Assembly (NCBI GenBank): GCA_020636325.1
Contig: JACJYC010000012.1
Coordinates: 62,001 to 126,000 of the forward strand
Origin: Lewinellaceae bacterium
GTDB lineage: Bacteria > Bacteroidota > Bacteroidia > Chitinophagales > Saprospiraceae
Direction of reading: 5' to 3'
DNA length: 64,000 nt
Shown here: in pieces, positions 29,485 to 37,643 of the stretch
Layout of the letters: every line of letters begins with the position of its first letter
Position numbering within the stretch: position 1 is the first letter of the stretch
Translations under genes and position numbers: made by a program
Notes under the pieces: generated by a model
Told to the model about the DNA's origin: nothing
Seen by the model: the letters and a program-made list of their open reading frames with translations, nothing else
Databases searched by the model: none

Positions 29485-30456
29485 TTAATGTGCAAGTCCC
29501 CAATCGGCCCGTTCCTCGACGGACCACAATTGCGGAAAAAAGATGATGGCATGGGAAGACGGATGCAGGTATTTGCTCCAGTTGGTGCCGCCGGTAGATT
29601 CAAGGCCGCCGGGCCGGTCATTTGCCAGGGCTTTGAGCACTACCTTGTAATGGGCAAACGGCCACCCGACATTGGCCAGCTGGTCGAAGGTCCGGAGAGC
29701 CTGTACAATGAATTCGCTGTTGCCGGATTTCTCATAGAACCGCCGGAACATCTGCCATAAATTGCGGTGCTTGTAATCTTTGAGCTTTTGCAACAACAAG
29801 GCGTTGTATTTCATTTCAAAATTGGTCAGGGTGACTGATTTTCGGCCCGACCCGACATGTAGCGCCCCTTTTTTCCAATACAATTTTTCGAAAATTTCCC
29901 GCAGGGGAAGGTGTTCCGGAATATTTTCCCTGATCTTGCGCGGCATGAGGTTGAAGGCATCGGTCGAGCAGATTTCGATCACCCGGTATTGCAAGGATTG
30001 AAATCCGCTGCCAGGAAAAAGGGCTGTCCTGAATTTCTGGAATTGGGCAACATCCAAACCGTCTGACATGATATCAAACGACCGGATGAGTTGGCGGTAA
30101 TACCGGTTCAGGCGGTTGATCTTATCCAGAAAAAGTTCTTCGCCAAGCATTTCCACAGGTACGGTCAGCTGTTCCAGCTCCCAGAGGATCATCCGGAAAT
30201 ACAGTTCCGAGATCTGGTGAAAGAGGATAAATACCAGTTCGTCCGGGAATCCGGTTCTGGGCTTTTGAAGGGTGAGCAGGGTTTCAATACTCAGGTAATC
30301 CGAATAATCCACGCCTTTGTCATACAGCAGCTTTTCAAGATAACAGGAAAGGTTTTGGCCTTCGGCCGCAAATTTTTCCTGCAGATTGGCAAGCTGTTGG
30401 TGTAAGGACTCGTCTAACAAAAGCAGCTGGCTATCCGGATGCTGGGAAGGTATCAT
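29485..30456 (-). CDS. kynA: Tryptophan 2,3-dioxygenase family haem enzyme
   Basis: 323 residues. The family opens the indole ring of L-Trp with O2 to give N-formylkynurenine. The hallmarks are present: DELVFILFHQ with distal His80, SGFQSLQYR for the carboxylate-binding region, an AHYKVV segment fitting the proximal haem histidine, and STGGTNWSKYL equivalent to the GTGGSxxxxYL substrate loop. It lies inside the biosynthetic operon, 12 bases before the FAAL start and 66 bases after the SbnB-like gene. A biosynthetic role (kynurenine-type precursor or oxidation of an indole) is therefore likely, but none of the four readable adenylation codes is of Trp/Kyn type. The fifth adenylation domain is outside the window and could use it. 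A housekeeping catabolic role cannot be ruled out. Confidence 0.88.
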   Translation of the reverse strand: MIPSQHPDSQLLLLDESLHQQLANLQEKFAAEGQNLSCYLEKLLYDKGVDYSDYLSIETLLTLQKPRTGFPDELVFILFHQISELYFRMILWELEQLTVPVEMLGEELFLDKINRLNRYYRQLIRSFDIMSDGLDVAQFQKFRTALFPGSGFQSLQYRVIEICSTDAFNLMPRKIRENIPEHLPLREIFEKLYWKKGALHVGSGRKSVTLTNFEMKYNALLLQKLKDYKHRNLWQMFRRFYEKSGNSEFIVQALRTFDQLANVGWPFAHYKVVLKALANDRPGGLESTGGTNWSKYLHPSSHAIIFFPQLWSVEERADWGLAH

Positions 30457-30522
30457 ACGTTGACTGAGAATTTTGAGGGTATTATGAACGGAGATGACGC
30501 GTGCGGTGGCGGGGATATCGGG

Positions 30523-31476
30523 TTAATCCAGAACGGTCCCGCATTGCTCCCTTTCCATGGCTTTGAAAAAACTGGCGCCCACCGCAATATCGAAAACGGC
30601 CATTCCCATCGGATTGAACATCACTGGCATTTCGGGGGCAAGAGCGGAAAGCGCATTCCCTGCAACCACCTCCGGCAAGCTTATGGTCTGTTCTTTTCGG
30701 AGTCCCCGTTCCAGGTGCATCATTTCAATATCGGTTTTTTCCCGGCATACTTCTTCCCAATCATCCACGACAATGCCATGTTCAAAGTAGGGCATGACAT
30801 CGGTTTTGTAGTCCCTGAGGGAAACATTGAGATGAAGGCTTCCCGGGTTGGGCGGCAGATCGATATAGGGCGCCTTTGAAACCGTGCAGGTGATGAAGAT
30901 ATCCGAGTTGAGGTATACGTCCGACCAGGACGCCGACTCAATGACCGGCAGCGTACCGGCATCCACGCCTTTAAGGTCGAATACGCGGGTGCAGTCCAGA
31001 TGGGTCCCGAGCAATTCGCGGCACATTTCAAAATGAGCTTTTCCGATCGGCCCCCAGCCGATGATGCCCAGCCGGATTTTGCCGGACGGCCTCAAAGCCA
31101 GGAACTGCCGGATCATCAGGCCGCTTACGCCGGCTGTGCGGATCACGCTCAATAATGGAGAATTAATGATGGCGAGCGGCCTTCCGGAGGAGGCTTCGTT
31201 CAGGATCACTACGCTGTGAGCCCTTGGCAGCCCCTTTTCCAGGTTGTCCGGAAAACTGGCGATCCATTTGATCCCCGCCATTTCAAAAGGGGCGCCTGCA
31301 TAAGCCGGCATGGCAATAATGCGGTTGGCCGGATTCTGGTAGCGGAGATAAGGTTTGATCGGTTGGGCATACCGCCCCTGGTGGAGGCATAACACGGCAT
31401 CGTGCAGCGTGTCGATAACCCTGCGCCAACTGAAAGGAAAGGTACTCAGTTGGCGGTGGCTGATGTAGAAGGTCAT
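30523..31476 (-). CDS. sbnB: SbnB-like dehydrogenase, 2,3-diaminopropionate synthesis
   Basis: 317 residues of the ornithine cyclodeaminase/mu-crystallin family. In siderophore and antibiotic clusters the SbnB type oxidatively cleaves N-(1-amino-1-carboxy-2-ethyl)-glutamate to L-2,3-diaminopropionate and 2-oxoglutarate with NAD+. The segment GIKWIASFPDN, followed by GLPRAHSVVILN and the Rossmann motif GIIGWGPIGKAH, matches this subgroup. The SbnA-like partner lies 18 bases upstream in the same operon, which strongly supports this assignment over ornithine cyclodeaminase. The product fits the acidic pocket of the first adenylation domain in the large NRPS. Confidence 0.88.
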   Translation of the reverse strand: MTFYISHRQLSTFPFSWRRVIDTLHDAVLCLHQGRYAQPIKPYLRYQNPANRIIAMPAYAGAPFEMAGIKWIASFPDNLEKGLPRAHSVVILNEASSGRPLAIINSPLLSVIRTAGVSGLMIRQFLALRPSGKIRLGIIGWGPIGKAHFEMCRELLGTHLDCTRVFDLKGVDAGTLPVIESASWSDVYLNSDIFITCTVSKAPYIDLPPNPGSLHLNVSLRDYKTDVMPYFEHGIVVDDWEEVCREKTDIEMMHLERGLRKEQTISLPEVVAGNALSALAPEMPVMFNPMGMAVFDIAVGASFFKAMEREQCGTVLD

Positions 31477-31494
31477 TCGGGAAGACTTTGAGTA

Positions 31495-32490
31495 TCAAAG
31501 AATACTGATTCCGGTTATTTTCTGGCGCCAGGTCGCATTGTAGATGGTATCAAAGTACTTTTCGCCGCCATCCGGAAAAATAAGCAATGCGTTAACTTCG
31601 CCGATGGGCGGGTTTTGTTTGAAATATTCGTGCACTCCGGCATAAGCGGTACCGGACGATCCGCCCAGAAAAAGATAATGATCTCTGAGCAGAGACAAGC
31701 AACTCTCTATTGTTTCCAACTCTGAAATATGAACGGCTTCATCGATATGTGCATCATTAAGGATCTCCGGACGCATGCTCGACCCGATTCCGGGTATGTT
31801 ACGCTTCTGCGGCGGCATACCGAAAATTTTTGAACCAATCGCATCAACGGCTACAATCCGGATGCCGGGATACCTTTCCCTGAGTTTTTTGGAAAGCCCG
31901 GTTATGGTCCCCCCCGAGCTCACGCCGATAAAGGCATAATCAAGGTGTTCAACCTCATTGCTGATCTCTTGTCCGAGCGTACAGTAGTAGGTTTCGGCGT
32001 TCCATTTGTTGGCATATTGATTGATCCAGTACAGGTCTTTTCTTTCCACCAGCAATTCCTTGATTTTTCTGACCCGGTTGAGCAGATAACCGCCGCCTTC
32101 ATCGGGTGTATCCACCATTATGATCTCCGCTCCGTAATACAGGATCAGCTGCCGGTTGTATTCAGAAATATAGGGGTCCGCCACACAAATGAAATGGAAG
32201 CCCATTTTCTTACAATAAGCCGCCAGTGCAAGGCCGAAATTCCCGGAGGAGGATTCGATCACGGCATCTCCCGGTTTGATGATCCCTTCGTCAAAGGCCC
32301 TCCCAAGAATGTATCGGGCCGGTCTGGCTTTGATGCTGCCGGTGGGGTTCATCCCTTCCAGCTTGGCGTACAGATTGACTTTATCATTATCCGGCAGTTT
32401 GAAATTCAGCATCGGCGTATTGCCGATCCTGTCCAGGATATTTTCCTTTATTCCTTCCTGTATGGGATTTAGGAAATGGGCGTTGACCAT
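31495..32490 (-). CDS. sbnA: SbnA-like PLP enzyme, 2,3-diaminopropionate synthesis
   Basis: 331 residues of the cysteine synthase fold. The SbnA type condenses O-phospho-L-serine with L-glutamate to form N-(1-amino-1-carboxy-2-ethyl)-glutamate. Visible: the PLP lysine region NPTGSIKARPA, the phosphate/substrate loop SSSGNFG, and the C-terminal GGSSGTAY. SbnA proteins characteristically have ARPA after the lysine where cysteine synthases have DR. It is paired with the SbnB-like gene, so Dap synthesis rather than cysteine synthesis is the best call. The gene is 54 bases downstream of the phosphopantetheinyl transferase. Confidence 0.89.
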   Translation of the reverse strand: MVNAHFLNPIQEGIKENILDRIGNTPMLNFKLPDNDKVNLYAKLEGMNPTGSIKARPARYILGRAFDEGIIKPGDAVIESSSGNFGLALAAYCKKMGFHFICVADPYISEYNRQLILYYGAEIIMVDTPDEGGGYLLNRVRKIKELLVERKDLYWINQYANKWNAETYYCTLGQEISNEVEHLDYAFIGVSSGGTITGLSKKLRERYPGIRIVAVDAIGSKIFGMPPQKRNIPGIGSSMRPEILNDAHIDEAVHISELETIESCLSLLRDHYLFLGGSSGTAYAGVHEYFKQNPPIGEVNALLIFPDGGEKYFDTIYNATWRQKITGISIL

Positions 32491-32544
32491 AGTTGTGAAG
32501 AATTGGTTACGGTTAGCAGATATCCGGCTAACCCGGATGGGTGG

Positions 32545-33198
32545 TCAGGAGGAAAAAAGGGCCGCCTGATCGATCATTTTTATCTGGATGAGCTTCGAAG
32601 GAGTATCTGTAGCCAGGCAGCCGATATATTCGGGAAAAGGGCTGAGTTCGGTCAGAAACCAAACCCGGTCTTTCAGATAAGCCTGATCGCGGTTGATCTC
32701 GATCTGATCAATGGGTTGAAAAAATCCCTCGCCCTCGGCTTTTATGACGGCTTCTTTCTGGGTCCAGATGGTGAAAAACCGGGTTTGCGGTCGTTCTGCC
32801 GACTGGATCGCCTCCCATTCGTCTGGCCTCAGGATTTCCTGGAACTCAGACAAGTCAACCGGGATGATTTTCTCAATATCCAACCCTACCCGATTAGAAG
32901 TCGAAAAAGCGCAAGCCACCAGGTCGCCGGAATGCGTTATATTGAAGTCGGACCCGCCGGGTATGAACGGCTTCCCGCGCAGAGTGAGCTGGAGTTGCTG
33001 TAACGCGCCGGGGTCCATACCAGCGTCTTTCAGTCCTTCCCGGACCAGAAGTTTGCCGGACAAACTGAGGTGGCGATCGGTATTATTGACCAGGGCGAGG
33101 ATCTGATCTCTGCACAATTGCGGCAATGTTTCCAGTTGATGATGAAATTCCCCGCGCGGCAGCAGCCGATTCAGCACCATGCAATAGATTCGGATCAT
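32545..33198 (-). CDS. Sfp-type 4'-phosphopantetheinyl transferase
   Basis: 217 residues. Converts apo-carrier domains to the holo form using CoA; it would serve the at least eight carrier domains encoded downstream. Motifs seen: GKPFI followed by FNITHSGD, the Mg-binding VGLDIEKI, and FFTIWTQKEAVIKAEG, all in the order and spacing of the Sfp/Gsp group. The length is typical. It is the second gene of the operon, 11 bases after the UpxY gene, and 54 bases before the SbnA-like gene. A second possible start lies at codon 7. Confidence 0.93.
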   Translation of the reverse strand: MIRIYCMVLNRLLPRGEFHHQLETLPQLCRDQILALVNNTDRHLSLSGKLLVREGLKDAGMDPGALQQLQLTLRGKPFIPGGSDFNITHSGDLVACAFSTSNRVGLDIEKIIPVDLSEFQEILRPDEWEAIQSAERPQTRFFTIWTQKEAVIKAEGEGFFQPIDQIEINRDQAYLKDRVWFLTELSPFPEYIGCLATDTPSKLIQIKMIDQAALFSS

Positions 33199-33209
33199 TG
33201 AAAAGGATA

Positions 33210-33749
33210 TCAGGTAATGACAGAGGGGCTTAGCGATAACTCCTTTCCTACCAGCCCGCAGTCCATATGTATGGTCAGGGCCTGGCGGATATCTTCCAGC
33301 AACACCGTGATCATTTGCCGGTTGCCCTCCTTGATGAGCACGCCTTTGAACCCGGTAAATATGCCGCTTTTAATGACGACCCTGGTACCTTCCGGTAATC
33401 TATTCATCGGTTCGGCGCGCATGACGCGCATATCCTTCCGGGCAAGCAAATCCCTGATTCCGGTTAATTCCTGCTCATTTATGGTGGCCAATACGCCGTC
33501 GAATTCCAGGAAGCGAATCAATTCCGGATTTTGCAACAGGGAAAAACGGGCTGATGGGTTTGTCCGGATGAAGATATAGGAGGGGAAAAGCGGTTCTTCA
33601 ATTATTTTTTTCCGGTCGCTCCATTGTCTTGTGACCTTGTTCAGCGGCAGGAAGGTTTCTACCCCCCTTTGGGTCAAAGCCCGGTCGAGTTTTTTCTCAC
33701 ACTTCGGGCGAGTATACCCAATGTACCAGTTCACCTTTTTGTGCTCCAT
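33210..33749 (-). CDS. UpxY-family NusG-like transcription antiterminator
   Basis: 179 residues with an N-terminal NusG (NGN) domain (NWYIGYTRPKCEKK, PLFPSYIFIR) and a C-terminal KOW-like domain (about 115-165). UpxY proteins of Bacteroidota act on RNA polymerase at the 5' leader of their own long operon and suppress early termination, best known for capsule loci. Being the first gene of a biosynthetic operon of more than 33 kb fits that role exactly. The leader it would recognise lies in 33750-34500, where small hairpins are visible. Specific control of this operon is inference from position. Confidence 0.9.
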   Translation of the reverse strand: MEHKKVNWYIGYTRPKCEKKLDRALTQRGVETFLPLNKVTRQWSDRKKIIEEPLFPSYIFIRTNPSARFSLLQNPELIRFLEFDGVLATINEQELTGIRDLLARKDMRVMRAEPMNRLPEGTRVVIKSGIFTGFKGVLIKEGNRQMITVLLEDIRQALTIHMDCGLVGKELSLSPSVIT

Positions 33750-33832
33750 TTACAATAAATTATTAGGCTACACCTTAAGAAATGACAATACAAATGCCTG
33801 CTCCGCGCACTGCCCGGAATTCAACGTTACTA

Positions 33833-33919
33833 CCCGGGCTTGTTTCAACGCACCCGGGCCCATACTCGATGTAATTGAGAAATTTAGCGTGTCGGGGATG
33901 ATCTCCGGCAATTGAGATC
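33833..33919 (-). promoter_or_regulatory. Leader hairpins upstream of upxY
   Basis: Two inverted repeats lie in the transcribed leader of upxY. At 33833-33858 CCCGGG occurs twice, 14 bases apart, which can form a stable G+C stem. At 33900-33919 GATCTC pairs with GAGATC over an 8-base loop. Neither is followed by a clear T-run. They are candidates for a pause or recruitment site for the NusG paralogue. No experimental or family signature was recognised. Confidence 0.3.
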
Positions 33920-33980
33920 AGGCTCGGCCTCCGGATCAATTACATCCAACTACCGAAAAAAATCGACATGGCGAGATAAA

Positions 33981-34238
33981 TTAAAACCAAACCCGCTTGT
34001 CAGGTGGAATCGCGGATAAATCATGCTCAGCCGTTTTCTCTTTTTTATGCGTGGAAAACGGGTGCGGATCACTGCTTGATTCCGCATTAAATCGGGTGTT
34101 TTTATCCTTCAGCTTTTTTGAAAAATAGTCAAAACAGTCTTCTAAATCTTTTTTATCAAAAATTTCGTTGCCCGTTTCATATTGGAGGGAAGCAAATTCT
34201 CCTCCGGAAAGGTTAGAAATTTTAAGGATAAAATTCAT
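33981..34238 (-). CDS. Hypothetical 85-residue protein
   Basis: Small open frame of low G+C compared with its neighbours, starting with ATG at 34238 and ending in DKRVWF. It is acidic/polar with no signal peptide or membrane segment and no recognised domain. It lies on the same strand 231 bases before upxY, so it would be the first gene of the biosynthetic operon if real. A precursor or immunity role cannot be claimed. It could be a chance frame in AT-rich DNA. Confidence 0.4.
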   Translation of the reverse strand: MNFILKISNLSGGEFASLQYETGNEIFDKKDLEDCFDYFSKKLKDKNTRFNAESSSDPHPFSTHKKEKTAEHDLSAIPPDKRVWF

Positions 34239-34826
34239 AAGCTTGGATTGATCCTGTTAAACTGATAAAGGATTGAAAAAAGTGTGGAAATAAATCACGC
34301 TATGCGATTAAACAAGGCTTCGCCTCAGTGGCTCCCAGCCACTTATACATAATAAATAGAAAATAGTTGAACATCTGGCGAGTCAACAAAAATTCCGGGG
34401 AAAAAATTGAGAGTGGTTATTCAAGCAAGTTTTTGAAATGTTTGGATATGGTATCTTAAATAACTCATAGGCAAAAATAATCCTTTATCACCTTCAAGTA
34501 AAGGCCGTCATCGGCTTTTTTGTCCAAAATTCGGCATAATTCAAACAATCCTGATTATTATTAAAAAATTTTGTGGCTTTGACGTGAACAGGTTGCCGTA
34601 AATCTGTGTTCTCCCTCCTGCCGTTTACGTTTTCCGGAAGGCGCGTAAACCTGCCAAAAGCGATAAAGTCAAAGTTCAGGATTACTTTTATTCAATTGAT
34701 TGTTAAATTTGCAGTACCCGATTGGTTTGAACCCCCAGGTGAAGACCTGATCATGACGTTTTACGCCCTTGCAGTGAGTTGCATGCCCGAATAGAATAAG
34801 CCAAAAACACCCAAAATTCATTAGTC
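34239..34826. promoter_or_regulatory. AT-rich divergent control region
   Basis: About 590 bases with no convincing gene between the operon and the divergent PAS-AraC regulator. On the minus strand there is a TAnnTTTG-like box at 34472-34479 (read as TATTTTTG), then two small hairpins at 34328-34342 (GTGGCT/AGCCAC) and 34315-34325 (AGGC/GCCT) in what would be the leader. The minus-35-equivalent box is poor. This is the likely site where the operon's expression is decided. Confidence 0.35.
34704..34711 (+). promoter_or_regulatory. Candidate -7 promoter box (TAnnTTTG) for the PAS-AraC gene
   Basis: TAAATTTG matches the Bacteroidota -7 consensus and lies about 115 bases before the ATG at 34827. 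No clear TTTG box is seen about 20 bases upstream, so support is partial. Confidence 0.4.
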
Positions 34827-35570
34827 ATGATTCCTTTTGTTCCAATCGCAGTAGTCATAACGGGCCCGGATAAGCAAATTTTATGGGTTAATGACGACTT
34901 CTATCAAATCTCCGGCTACCATTTTGAGGAGGCTGTTTCCAGAAAGCCTGGCGAGATCCTCCAAGGTCCCAAATCAGAACGGGAAGCCATCACCCGGATC
35001 CGGAAAGCGCTGAACGAAAGGGTTTCGATCATGGATGTGGTCACAAACTATCATAAGGACGGCACTTCTTTTCCATGCAGGGTGATCATCCATCCCATCT
35101 TCAATACCCGCAATGAACTCACCAATTTCATCGGATTTGAAATAGACAACGACAAACTCCAGGAAGATCAGGACCTGGACCCAATATTGAAGCTTGGTGA
35201 ACGATACCGGACAAGCAGCCTAAAAAAAGTCGATGAGATCAAAATGTTCACCAGGTTGAAAACCCTGGTAGAAACTGAAGAGCTCTACCGTGATCCGAAT
35301 CTGACGGCAAAACGGGTAGCGGAAAGATTAGGCACCAATATAAAATACCTCTCACAGGTGGTCAATAATGTGTCGGGACAAAATTTCCAGCGCTTTGTCA
35401 ATACCTATAAAGTGGCCGCTGCCAAAAAAGCACTTCGCTCAGACTCCCTGGAAAACCTCACCCAATTCGGCATTGCACTGCAATGCGGATTCAAAAACAA
35501 ATCGACATTCTATAAGGTTTTCAAGGAATTCACAGGGCTTACACCCAGAGAATTCATCCAAATGAACTGA
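34827..35570 (+). CDS. LOV-like PAS/AraC-type transcription regulator
   Basis: 247 residues. Residues about 5-110 form a PAS domain closest in pattern to LOV domains (NDDFYQISGY, EILQGPKS, NYHKDG, FIGFEID). The flavin-adduct motif GRNCRFLQ is replaced by SRKPGEILQ, so the photoactive cysteine is missing. Residues about 145-245 are an AraC-type double helix-turn-helix (GTNIKYLSQVVN, CGFKNKSTFYKVFKEFTGLTPREF). It is transcribed away from the biosynthetic operon and is the nearest regulator, so control of that operon is likely but inferred. The signal sensed is unknown; it might bind flavin without a photocycle, or another ligand. Confidence 0.88.
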   Translation: MIPFVPIAVVITGPDKQILWVNDDFYQISGYHFEEAVSRKPGEILQGPKSEREAITRIRKALNERVSIMDVVTNYHKDGTSFPCRVIIHPIFNTRNELTNFIGFEIDNDKLQEDQDLDPILKLGERYRTSSLKKVDEIKMFTRLKTLVETEELYRDPNLTAKRVAERLGTNIKYLSQVVNNVSGQNFQRFVNTYKVAAAKKALRSDSLENLTQFGIALQCGFKNKSTFYKVFKEFTGLTPREFIQMN

Positions 35571-35594
35571 ACGGAGCCTGAGCCCCGCGATCGA

Positions 35595-35906
35595 TTAAGG
35601 GCGGGCAGAATCCGGCAATTTGCCGAATTCCCTGACCGGCGGTTCATGCACATCATCATCCATTTGCTCGGAATAAGTGTGCAGGATAAAACTGCGGCGC
35701 TTGCGGAGTTGCTCGGTCGAAGTGCGCCCGTTAAGCTGAGTATCGTAAACGGTTTCTTCGGAAAGCATTTCCTCCTGGACATCATGAAGGGAGGATTGGA
35801 CATCTTGCCAGAAAGTCTCCTTAATGGCGTCAACATTCTGCCGGGCCCGGCTGAGCAGCTCCAGCCCGATGCATACGAACAAACTGATAATCACGAACAC
35901 GGTCAT
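35595..35906 (-). CDS. Small membrane-anchored hypothetical protein
   Basis: 103 residues: an N-terminal hydrophobic stretch (about 2-18, FVIISLFVCIGLELL) followed by a charged, probably helical tail. It would be a single-pass inner-membrane protein. It converges with the PAS-AraC gene with only 24 bases between stops. No family recognised. The clean membrane anchor followed by a hydrophilic tail argues for a real gene. Confidence 0.5.
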   Translation of the reverse strand: MTVFVIISLFVCIGLELLSRARQNVDAIKETFWQDVQSSLHDVQEEMLSEETVYDTQLNGRTSTEQLRKRRSFILHTYSEQMDDDVHEPPVREFGKLPDSARP

Positions 35907-36301
35907 GCTTTTGTGTCTTTGCGGGCAAATTGCCCATTGGGTTAAAAAAGAGTGAACACCAAACCAAAGACTGTGCCACTCATTAAACAGGTAAACCCTG
36001 CCTAAATATTTTTGTGTTGACCATGTTTTTTACAAAATCCGGGTAAATTTAACAAAATCAGCCGGATATCGCGCGTTTCAGCAGGTTGGTGATATTATTT
36101 TTTGAATAATCCGCCCGCTTCAGGATGATTATACGGCGGGGATGGAAATTGGTTGCACTTGTAAATCAGTTGTCAGTAGCGACGGAAGATTTTCCGTCGC
36201 CTCAATCGCAATCATCATTCATAACAGCCCGCTCTGCCATTCGTTCTAAGCCAGATGGCCCGACAACGGGCGCCGGCAATGAAGCCAATCCAACCATCCA
36301 A
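35907..36301. other. Intergenic stretch with a perfect hairpin
   Basis: No convincing gene. A perfect 9-base stem GCGACGGAA/TTCCGTCGC with a 4-base loop lies at 36179-36200, without a T-run on either side. It might be a terminator for the hydroxylase gene, whose stop is 100 bases away on the minus strand, or a mobile repeat remnant. Confidence 0.35.
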
Positions 36302-37078
36302 TCACCCCGCCCGCTCAGCGAACTCCCGCTCAAAATCCGGGCTTTCCGTTCCCAGCCACTTGTCCCAGAAGGTGAAATACAACCCGTAATTGAAAACGTG
36401 ATACCGGTGATGGTGGCTATGATGCGTAGCGCCGATCAGCCATTTGCCGACCGGGTGCCGGGCAAACCACTTCGGGTAAATTTCGATATCGAGGTGGTTG
36501 ACCACGCTGGACAGGGTCATCAGCGTCAGGTAGATCACTACGGCGTACAGGTGCATCGGCACCACCGCGAGTATGAGCGGCAGGATCAAGCCTTCCAGGA
36601 ATCCTTCGATGGGATGAAAGGAGAATGCCGTCCACGGAGAAGGGATGCGGCTGTCGTGGTGCACCTTGTGGACCCACGGATACACCTTCGGGTGGTGCAT
36701 CCACCGATGGAGCCAGTAATAAGCCGTTTCATGCAGCACCATGGCCACGCCGATAGCGGCAAAAAACCAGACCCAGCCGTACCGGCCCGTATCTTCATAA
36801 ACGGCCAGCCAGCCCTTTTGCCAGGCCACAGCCGTACCCGCACCGATAAAGGCGAAGATCAGGGAGGTCATCATCGACCAGTTGATCTCCTTTCTCAGTT
36901 GGTGTTTCGGCCAGGCTTTTTTTCCCACTTTTCTCGACTGCCATCTCGACGGCCTCCAGGAATAAAAACAGAAATGAAATAAACCCGCTACCAACAGGTA
37001 CCGCAGGAATACCACGATGAAAACAACAGCAACGGCGGACAGGAAATAGAACGGCTGGGTAAAATCAATCAACGGCAT
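36302..37078 (-). CDS. Sterol desaturase/fatty acid hydroxylase family membrane protein
   Basis: About 258 residues from the chosen start. Integral membrane di-iron enzyme of the fatty acid hydroxylase superfamily. The histidine clusters are in order: HRWMHH, HKVHHDS, and THHSHHHRYH, with several transmembrane segments between. Members hydroxylate lipids, carotenoids or sterols; the substrate cannot be read from sequence. The open frame extends back to 37183, but the ATG at 37078 is favoured because it directly precedes the first membrane helix and a TAGCTTTG box lies just upstream at 37097-37104. Confidence 0.87.
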   Translation of the reverse strand: MPLIDFTQPFYFLSAVAVVFIVVFLRYLLVAGLFHFCFYSWRPSRWQSRKVGKKAWPKHQLRKEINWSMMTSLIFAFIGAGTAVAWQKGWLAVYEDTGRYGWVWFFAAIGVAMVLHETAYYWLHRWMHHPKVYPWVHKVHHDSRIPSPWTAFSFHPIEGFLEGLILPLILAVVPMHLYAVVIYLTLMTLSSVVNHLDIEIYPKWFARHPVGKWLIGATHHSHHHRYHVFNYGLYFTFWDKWLGTESPDFEREFAERAG

Positions 37079-37096
37079 TCCGGCGATATTTGGTTT

Positions 37097-37104
37097 CAAA
37101 GCTA
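37097..37104 (-). promoter_or_regulatory. Candidate -7 box for the hydroxylase gene
   Basis: Read on the minus strand this is TAGCTTTG, matching TAnnTTTG, 18 bases before the ATG at 37078. No good TTTG box at the expected distance. Confidence 0.35.
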
Positions 37105-37269
37105 AAATTACGATTCTTGCCGGTGTGGAAGAATCAAAATGATTCATCTCTTTTTTCAATGCCTTGCTTTTCCCTCTTGACAAAAATCACCGGCCTGCCG
37201 GACAAAATCTCATTGTAGCCCTGTCAACGAAAACTTACCTTGAAGGCATCATCCAAAAACCCGCCCGTC

Positions 37270-37641
37270 ATGAACATGAATAACATCCGAACCGGAACGC
37301 TGTATGCCGTAGCCGATCAACTTCTTCAAGACGCCGAACTGGAAATGGACCGTTCAGCTGAAGACGTCGTCACCCACCTGGTATGCCGCAATTCCCGGCA
37401 ATCCATCGAAAATTATCTAACCGGCTATCTGCTGGACAAGCTCGTCAGTCTCCCCCACCCGATCACGTTGGCCGGCCTGCTGGAACATTGCAAGACGGTG
37501 GATTCCCGGTTTGCCGACCTGGATTTCACACCGATCCACTGCCGCTTCGAAGAAGAGGATAAGGATTATTGCCTGGCAACGGAAACGGTCGAAACCTGCC
37601 TTCGCATTGCCAGGCACGCAGAACAACTGGTAAAAGGATAA
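37270..37641 (+). CDS. Hypothetical protein, HEPN-like
   Basis: 123 residues from the first ATG (a TTG would add ten). Mostly helical and acidic, with a central RQSIENYLTGYLLDKLV segment and AGLLEHCKTVD, a pattern reminiscent of HEPN-fold proteins, though I cannot confirm the RNase Rx4-6H motif. Cysteine-containing C-terminal half (HCRFEEEDKDYCLATETVETC). Converges with the CBM48 gene, 2 bases apart. No function assigned. Confidence 0.6.
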   Translation: MNMNNIRTGTLYAVADQLLQDAELEMDRSAEDVVTHLVCRNSRQSIENYLTGYLLDKLVSLPHPITLAGLLEHCKTVDSRFADLDFTPIHCRFEEEDKDYCLATETVETCLRIARHAEQLVKG

Positions 37642-37643
37642 CC

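Noticed and set aside
34606..34794. 62-codon frame upstream of the PAS-AraC gene
   Set aside because: No family, overlaps the predicted promoter, poor start context.
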